Part shown: one piece after another, positions 60,108 to 64,000 of the stretch
How positions within the stretch are numbered: position 1 is the stretch's first letter
How the letters are laid out: every line of letters begins with the position of its first letter
From: an uncultured Eubacteriales bacterium
Lineage (GTDB): Bacteria; Bacillota; Clostridia; Oscillospirales; Oscillospiraceae
Assembly: GCA_900544295.1 (NCBI GenBank)
Contig: UQUO01000001.1
Coordinates: forward strand, 186,001-250,000
DNA length: 64,000 bases
Direction: 5' to 3'
Program-made: the position numbers and the translations under genes
The notes under the pieces: generated by a model
Told to the model about the DNA's origin: nothing
Databases searched by the model: none
Seen by the model: only the letters and a program-made list of their open reading frames with translations

Positions 60108-60300
60108 CGGCGGCACCTCCCTTGATGAGCGCGGCGAGCTGCTCGATACTCATGTTCTCCGCGCGCACGAGGCCCACAATCTCGAGGTTCTCAAGCTCGG
60201 TTACTTTATCTATTGTCGCGTCGTAGCGCGCCGTGAGATTTTCTATGCGCGCCTTGAGCCTCGCGGCCTCAGTGCGCAGCTTCGGTATTCTTGCGTCCAA
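60100..60300 (-). CDS. DUF4315-family small element protein
   Basis: 66 residues from TTG 60300, chosen because GGAGAG lies upstream and the family start (DARIPKLRTEAARLKARIEN) follows. Largely a coiled coil, ending in VGLVRAENMSIEQLAALIKG. Always adjacent to DUF4366 in this element family. Confidence 0.82.
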   Translation of the reverse strand: MDARIPKLRTEAARLKARIENLTARYDATIDKVTELENLEIVGLVRAENMSIEQLAALIKGGAADA

Positions 60301-60313
60301 GTTATCTCTCCTT

Positions 60314-60832
60314 TCAGGGGGCAGGAAGCCTGCCGAATCCAACAAAGTTATCTGAGTAATACGAATCCATAAACTTGATGTAGCTGATGGGACTTCCGGC
60401 GTGGATCATCCAGCCGTCGCCGACGCAGATGCCGACGTGAGTTATGTACTCGGGTATGAACCTTTTCGGCAGGCAGGCGTTCCATGCCCGTTTGAGCAGC
60501 GTGCGGTTGGAGCCGAACAGATAAAGGGCAGAAAAATAGCGTGGGTCTCTCCACGCTCCGAAGCCAACGCTTTGCAGCAGCTGGCGGGTATTGAATTCAT
60601 GTTCCGCGCTCAGCCAGAGCGAGCCGCTGAAGCTCTGCACCAGCTGGCCGAACCGCCTGACAATATCCTCGTCTTTAACGTTCCTGAACAGCTTGAGGAT
60701 AACAGTGGCATAGCTCACCTTCCCGGCCTCTATGCGCTCCGCCAGCCAAGGGCAGCCCGCCGCCTGGCATCGCCTGTGACGCCACTCGGCGCAGTATTTG
60801 CAGTCAACATCTTCAGGTTTGTACTGGTACAT
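60314..60832 (-). pseudogene. Deletion fusion: element protein N-part joined to NlpC/P60 C-terminus
   Basis: 172 codons from ATG 60832 (GGAGG upstream). Residues 1-~125 (YQYKPEDVDCKYCAEWRHRR, LAERIEAGKVSYATVILKLF) are a conserved element protein normally encoded just after parB. The last ~47 residues (THVGICVGDGWMIHAGSPIS, YYSDNFVGFGRLP) are the end of an NlpC/P60 peptidoglycan hydrolase, retaining the catalytic His but not the Cys. In complete elements the transfer genes lie between these two. An in-frame deletion of that module is the best explanation. Confidence 0.75.
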
Positions 60833-60849
60833 ACGATTTACCTCCAAAC

Positions 60850-60884
60850 AAAAAAGCCGGGCAGTTTCATGCACTGTCCGGCTT
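60850..60884 (-). terminator. Terminator after parB
   Basis: AAGCCGGACAGT / ACTGCCCGGCTT (one bulge), followed on the minus strand by TTTTTTGTTT. Confidence 0.75.
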
Positions 60885-60899
60885 AGGATATGTATTCAA

Positions 60900-61763
60900 T
60901 CAGCGCTCCGCCTCGCGCTTTCTGCGCTTCTGCCACTGTTCCAGCAGCTTGATGATGGTCTCCTCCATCTGCTTCGGCGTGTAGGAGCGCGGGAAGTATT
61001 TGCGCAGCCTGTCGCCGGTGATGGTGATGCGGTCTATCTCCGGCTTCTTCTCCTCGGACATGATGGCCCGCATGACCTCAGCTGTCAGTTCGCCGCGCTG
61101 GGAGAATTGCTTTAGCCTCTGTGCCTGAGACAGCGACGGCGTCGCCTGCTCGCTGTCCATCGCGTCGAGAAGAAGGCGCTGCTCGTCCTTGGTCAGAAAC
61201 GAAAGCTCATAGGCCGGATTGAACGCGATTTTGCGCTCGTCCACCATGTCCAGCAGCGGCGGGATCAGCTCGGTGAGGCGGATGTAACGTTGTACTTGAA
61301 CACCGCTACTTTCACCGACTTCCTGTGCAATAACGTCTCTTGCTCTTAACTTTGGTTCAACTTGAACCGAAGTTAAATCTTTCCTTTGCCCTTGATGCTG
61401 CATTGCCTCAAGCTTGAGCCTGTACGCAAACGCTCTCTCGCTCGGAAGCAGCCCTTCGCGCTGCAAATTGCTGTCCACGACGAGGATCGCCGCCGCGTCG
61501 TCGTCCAGCTCGCGGACGATGACCGACATGGTCTCCAGCCCCGCCAGCTCACACGCCCGCTTGCGCCGGTGGCCGGATACAAGCTCGTACCCGCCGTCCG
61601 GCAAAGGCCGAGCGATGGCTGGGGACAGGACGCCGTACTGCTTCACGCTCTCGACAATTTTCAGCATTTCTGCATCATTATTCACTTTGAACGGATGTCG
61701 CTCAAACGGGAACAACTGACTTAACCGCACCTGTTTGATGTTTTCGGTCTTCCCTGCCGGCAT
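60900..61763 (-). CDS. ParB-like partition/nuclease-domain protein
   Basis: 287 residues from ATG 61763 (AAGGAGGG upstream). The ParB N-terminal domain has RLSQLFPFERHPFKVN, the CTP-binding GYELVSGHRRKRACELAGL and DDDAAAILVVDSNLQREGLL. An HTH region follows (VQRYIRLTELIPPLLDMVDE). No ParA gene is adjacent, unlike most intact relatives. It is the last gene before the right junction and may act in element maintenance or gene control. Confidence 0.9.
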   Translation of the reverse strand: MPAGKTENIKQVRLSQLFPFERHPFKVNNDAEMLKIVESVKQYGVLSPAIARPLPDGGYELVSGHRRKRACELAGLETMSVIVRELDDDAAAILVVDSNLQREGLLPSERAFAYRLKLEAMQHQGQRKDLTSVQVEPKLRARDVIAQEVGESSGVQVQRYIRLTELIPPLLDMVDERKIAFNPAYELSFLTKDEQRLLLDAMDSEQATPSLSQAQRLKQFSQRGELTAEVMRAIMSEEKKPEIDRITITGDRLRKYFPRSYTPKQMEETIIKLLEQWQKRRKREAER

Positions 61764-61780
61764 ATTCCCTCCTTGATCAT

Positions 61781-61810
61781 AAAAACGGCCTCTCAATCTC
61801 AATGAGAGGC
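61781..61810 (-). terminator. Terminator between the right junction and parB
   Basis: GCCTCTCA / TGAGAGGC with a 7-base loop and, on the minus strand, CGTTTTT. It would stop transcripts coming from the interrupted SASP promoter. Confidence 0.7.
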
Positions 61811-61896
61811 TGTTTGTGCTAAATAGCTGTATGTACGGACGGTAATTTGTATGTTTTTAATAAGTGTTTTGTGGTGAATGCACGTCAAGGTCACCG

Positions 61897-61970
61897 GCCG
61901 CCTCCATCTTGAAGCGGTTCATGGCCTCGCGGGCGTTCGGGTTTACGAGGTTGTTGCTCCTGGTGGACAT
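61897..61970 (-). pseudogene. Alpha/beta-type SASP, N-terminal part of an interrupted gene
   Basis: ATG 61968-61970 follows AAAAGGAGATG. The 25 codons up to the junction (RSNNLVNPNAREAMNRFKME, AA) are a typical SASP start, ending inside the Gpr cleavage motif. Past GCCG 61897-61900 the frame leaves SASP homology (GDLDVHSPQNTY) and stops at 61857. Joined at GCCG to 15649-15776 it gives ...KMEAA|KEVGVNLKQG..., 65 codons without a stop. Confidence 0.88.
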
Positions 61971-62011
61971 CGAATTGCATCTCCTTTTCTCTCTTTTGAG
62001 CCTTGGCTCGC

Positions 62012-62043
62012 TTATATTCTTGCCGCTCTGCCCGCTTATATGC
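62012..62043 (-). promoter_or_regulatory. Possible sigma-G promoter of the SASP gene
   Basis: On the minus strand GCATATA (62037-62043), 18 bp, AATATAA (62012-62018). This resembles the forespore sigma-G pattern and lies 42 bp before the SASP start. A hairpin GCCCGC / GCGGGC overlaps it. Confidence 0.4.
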
Positions 62044-62115
62044 GGGCTTCTTTTATGCAAATTTTAGCGCTCGCGACGTACTTTTCCGGGCCGATTAAAT
62101 TTTCAATTCTCTTTT

Positions 62116-62145
62116 CAACTATTTTCGTCCGCAGACTGTCTAATA
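62116..62145 (+). promoter_or_regulatory. Possible ECF-sigma autoregulated promoter
   Basis: CAACTATTTTC (from 62116) and GTCTAATA (62138-62145) resemble the AAC-rich -35 and CGTC-like -10 of ECF sigma promoters, 45 bp before the sigma gene. Confidence 0.4.
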
Positions 62146-62190
62146 TACAGAGCAGCTGCTCTTCACAACTGCGAAAAGGATGTTCCCTCT

Positions 62191-62545
62191 CATGGACAAA
62201 TTTGAATTTGCCCAGCGCTTTCAGGCTGACAAGGCAAAATACTACCGAATTGCCTACTCCTATGTCAAAAACGAGCACGATGCCCTCGACGTCATGGGAT
62301 AGGCCTCCTACAAGGCGCTGCGCAGCCTCAAAGCACTCAAAACGCCGGAGTACTTCTCCTCCTGGATGACGCGCATTGTCATCAACTGCGCGCTCGACCT
62401 GCTGCGGCAAAATTCACGGGTCACTTTCCTCGACGACGCGCTGCCGCCGGAGTCGGAGCCGCCTGACGAGGCCGCCCTGGCGCCGGAGGACTCGCTCGAC
62501 CTCTATACCGCGCTCGACGCGCTCGGGGAACGGGATCGCGCCTGA
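62191..62545 (+). pseudogene. ECF sigma factor, broken by TAG and lacking region 4
   Basis: From ATG 62191 the frame reads MDKFEFAQRFQADKAKYYRI, AYSYVKNEHDALDVMG and then TAG at codon 37, where relatives continue QEASYKAL. It carries on in frame as ASYKALRSLKALKTPEYFSS, WMTRIVINCALDLL (region 2) and ends with TGA after ALGERDRA, before any region 4 helix-turn-helix. So it has both a nonsense codon and a 3' deletion. Confidence 0.75.
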
Positions 62546-63294
62546 GGAGCCTGAGACGCTTCGCGGCCAGCGCGGCGGCGGTCGTCTGCGTGCTGTTTGC
62601 CTGCGCAAACATCATGCCCATCTACACCTATGCAGCGCAGATACCCATACTAGGGAGCATCGTGCAGGTGCTCCAGATAGGCAGCGGCGGCGAGCTTACA
62701 GACGGCGCGCAGGGCAAAGTCGAGGACCGGGGCGAGGGCGTACTGCTCAGCTTCGAGGGCGCCTCCGGCGAGCTGAGCGCCGCGCCTCACTACAGCGTTA
62801 CCCGCTTTTCCGCTCCGAACAGGCTGGAGCTCACGCTCAGTGGCGTGCGGAAAATCGACTTTGACGCGCTCTTTAAGAGCCTGCTCGGCACTGAGGCTGT
62901 CCGCGACGCCTACCGCATTATGGTACTCGACGACTCGTCCTACGGCATAGTCATAGTCCTCAACGAGGGCTGGAGCTGTGAGATCACCGAATACTCCGAC
63001 CCGGGAGCGCTGATGCTGAACTTTATTGAAAGCGCCCCCTCCGGTGAGGATGAAGTATACTACCTCCGCTCCGAGGCCATGACCTATACTGACGAGCTGG
63101 GCCTGCTATGCGAGGAGTACCACGCCGAGGCGGCGACGCAGCTGCGGACGCTCAGCGGCGAATACATCGTGACCATAGGCCAGTACGCCACGCGAGCTGA
63201 GGCCGAGGAAGCGCTGGCCGCGCTGAACGAGACGCACGGCGAAAGCGGCTTCTTCGTCGCATCCGGCGCACCGGGTGATACGCCCGAAAACTGA
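62546..63294 (+). pseudogene. Anti-sigma-like membrane protein, N-terminus lost
   Basis: About 245 codons. A membrane segment (RFAASAAAVVCVLFACANIM) is followed by an extracytoplasmic domain (IPILGSIVQVLQIGSGGELT, HYSVTRFSAPNRLELTLSGV) and an SPOR-like C-terminal stretch (YIVTIGQYATRAEAEEALAA). Such DUF4179-type proteins pair with ECF sigma factors. The cytoplasmic sigma-binding part is missing: a deletion has joined it to the shortened sigma gene. GTG 62590 inside the membrane helix is the only late start. Confidence 0.6.
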
Positions 63295-63299
63295 AGCCG

Positions 63300-63656
63300 G
63301 TGATCCCGGCGATACGACAAACAAGCAAGGAGAACATCGCCGCCGACGGTGAGACGCTCATCAGCTGCATCTACAGCGCCGAGCTTTTCGGTGAGGAGAC
63401 TGAGCCCAGCACGGTATACGACGCGGAGGGCAAGGTCAGTTCCGTCTCCATCTACCTCGCCGGCGCCGAAGCCGGCCCCTACGCCGAACGGCTCACCGAA
63501 CTCTACGGCGAACCCGATGCGGACAGCGCGGGGGAATCCACAGAGTCCGGCAGCTCCTGGGAGGTCTGGAAGACTGAGCGCGGGCAGATAAAGCTGCTGC
63601 AAAGCTACGGCCTGTGCACGCTCGAAATAACGGCGCCCAGCGTGGGGCTGGGCTAA
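63300..63656 (+). CDS. Hypothetical protein, possibly a C-terminal fragment
   Basis: 118 codons from GTG 63300 with no good ribosome site. The sequence (GETLISCIYSAELFGEETEP, VSSVSIYLAGAEAGPYAERL) is beta-rich and unassigned. Homology-like composition continues in frame before the GTG, so the 5' part may be missing. Followed by a terminator. Confidence 0.4.
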   Translation: MIPAIRQTSKENIAADGETLISCIYSAELFGEETEPSTVYDAEGKVSSVSIYLAGAEAGPYAERLTELYGEPDADSAGESTESGSSWEVWKTERGQIKLLQSYGLCTLEITAPSVGLG

Positions 63657-63663
63657 AAAACAA

Positions 63664-63693
63664 GGCGCCCCGAGTACATCGGGGCGCCTTATT
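63664..63693. terminator. Bidirectional terminator
   Basis: AGGCGCCCCGA / TCGGGGCGCCT with a 5-base loop and TTATT after it. It separates the plus-strand gene from the convergent symporter gene. Confidence 0.75.
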
Positions 63694-63705
63694 ACGCGCG
63701 GGCGC

Positions 63706-64000
63706 TCACTTTTTTCGCCTGAATATATAGCTCCTGAAAAGTATGACGTTCATTACAATGAAAAACAGGATGAGTATCAGCAGCGTCAGCAGGGGCTTCA
63801 CCGGGGCGAGGGTCGCCAGCAGCATCATCGGGAAGCCGAAAACTATTGCCGGGAAGTTCTGATACACCAGATTGTCCAGCGCCGGGGTCTTGAACTCGCC
63901 GTCTATCTCGCGCAGGAGGATGACGCCGGTGCTGGCCGTGCCGGTCAGCATGCCGTACATGGTGAGGAACTGTTCCTCCGCGTACTCAGGAAAGAGCTTC
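63706..64000 (-). CDS. gltS: Sodium/glutamate symporter (GltS family), N-terminus outside window
   Basis: The last ~97 residues enter from the right edge. MYGMLTGTASTGVILLREID with TPALDNL is the signature of the C-terminal half of GltS. Two membrane helices follow (FPAIVFGFPMMLLATLAP; LLTLLILILFFIVMNVILF) and a basic tail. GltS imports glutamate with Na+. Partial here, so integrity cannot be judged. Confidence 0.8.
   Translation of the reverse strand, partial: KLFPEYAEEQFLTMYGMLTGTASTGVILLREIDGEFKTPALDNLVYQNFPAIVFGFPMMLLATLAPVKPLLTLLILILFFIVMNVILFRSYIFRRKK

Larger units (their letters stand above)
15773..61900. mobile_element. 46-kb composite integrative element inserted in a SASP gene
   Basis: The two ends share GCCG (15773-15776 and 61897-61900) at the cut in the SASP gene. 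A large serine recombinase (15801-17480) lies immediately inside the left end. Tn1549/CTn-like genes form the frame: TnpW-like, sigma-like, a helicase N-terminus, topB, a Cys-rich small protein, DUF4366, DUF4315, an NlpC/P60 remnant and parB. No relaxase, coupling ATPase or VirB4-like gene is present, so self-transfer looks lost. Sugar and acetoin-dehydrogenase cargo occupy the middle. The boundaries are inferred from the reconstructed target gene, which reads open for 65 codons after joining. Confidence 0.8.

Overview
The window looks like chromosome of a high-GC, spore-forming, anaerobic member of the Bacillota, most like the gut Oscillospiraceae. This is inferred from gene content, not from a search: a cysteine T-box leader, S-layer-homology (SLH) proteins, an alpha/beta-type small acid-soluble spore protein (SASP), a flavodiiron protein with rubredoxin-like domains, and GGAGG ribosome sites throughout.

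Left flank, 1-15.7 kb (resident chromosome). Two SLH surface proteins on the minus strand are followed by a T-box controlled cysE-cysS operon, a multidomain flavodiiron protein, tRNA-Trp, an adenylyltransferase-NADAR fusion, rplU-rpmA, obg, and a small catabolic locus. That locus holds an Old Yellow Enzyme type reductase, a divergent TetR regulator and a chimeric transporter/short-chain dehydrogenase gene made by deletion, with three matching 19-bp inverted repeats as candidate operators.

Centre, about 15.77-61.90 kb (inserted element). A SASP gene is cut in two. Its 3' part lies at 15649-15776 and its 5' part at 61897-61970, both on the minus strand, and both halves carry a shared GCCG at the cut. 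Joining them restores an uninterrupted 65-codon SASP. A large serine recombinase sits immediately inside the left junction. The frame of the insert resembles the Tn1549/CTn family of integrative conjugative elements: recombinase, TnpW-like protein and a sigma-like gene at one end; ParB, NlpC/P60 remnant, DUF4315, DUF4366, a small Cys-rich protein, topoisomerase III and the start of a large helicase at the other. Relaxase, coupling protein and VirB4-type genes are absent, and a fused ORF marks where a transfer module was probably lost. Two tandem toxin-antitoxin pairs lie beside topB.

Inside this frame sit two cargo blocks separated by broken genes. (a) 23.0-40.5 kb has visibly lower GC: a LacI-regulated sugar or polyol cluster with an ABC importer, M20 peptidase, SGNH hydrolase, MtlD-type dehydrogenase, two FGGY kinases, two FAD oxidoreductases, a TIM-barrel epimerase with an in-frame stop and an AraM-type dehydrogenase. 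Three operators of the form TTGGAAC-GTTCCAA mark the regulon. It is bordered by transposase, resolvase and integrase fragments and ends at a tyrosine integrase next to the 3' half of a tRNA-Ser gene. (b) 42.6-52.5 kb is GC-rich: an acetoin/2-oxoacid dehydrogenase operon (E1 alpha, E1 beta, AcoX, E2, lipoyl-E3), two small conserved proteins, an AcoR-type activator and a lipoate-protein ligase that would lipoylate E2 and E3.

Right flank, 61.97-64.0 kb. The SASP 5' part is followed by a decayed ECF sigma factor and its membrane partner, a small hypothetical protein and the end of a GltS-type glutamate symporter. No CRISPR array, rRNA or replication origin was seen.
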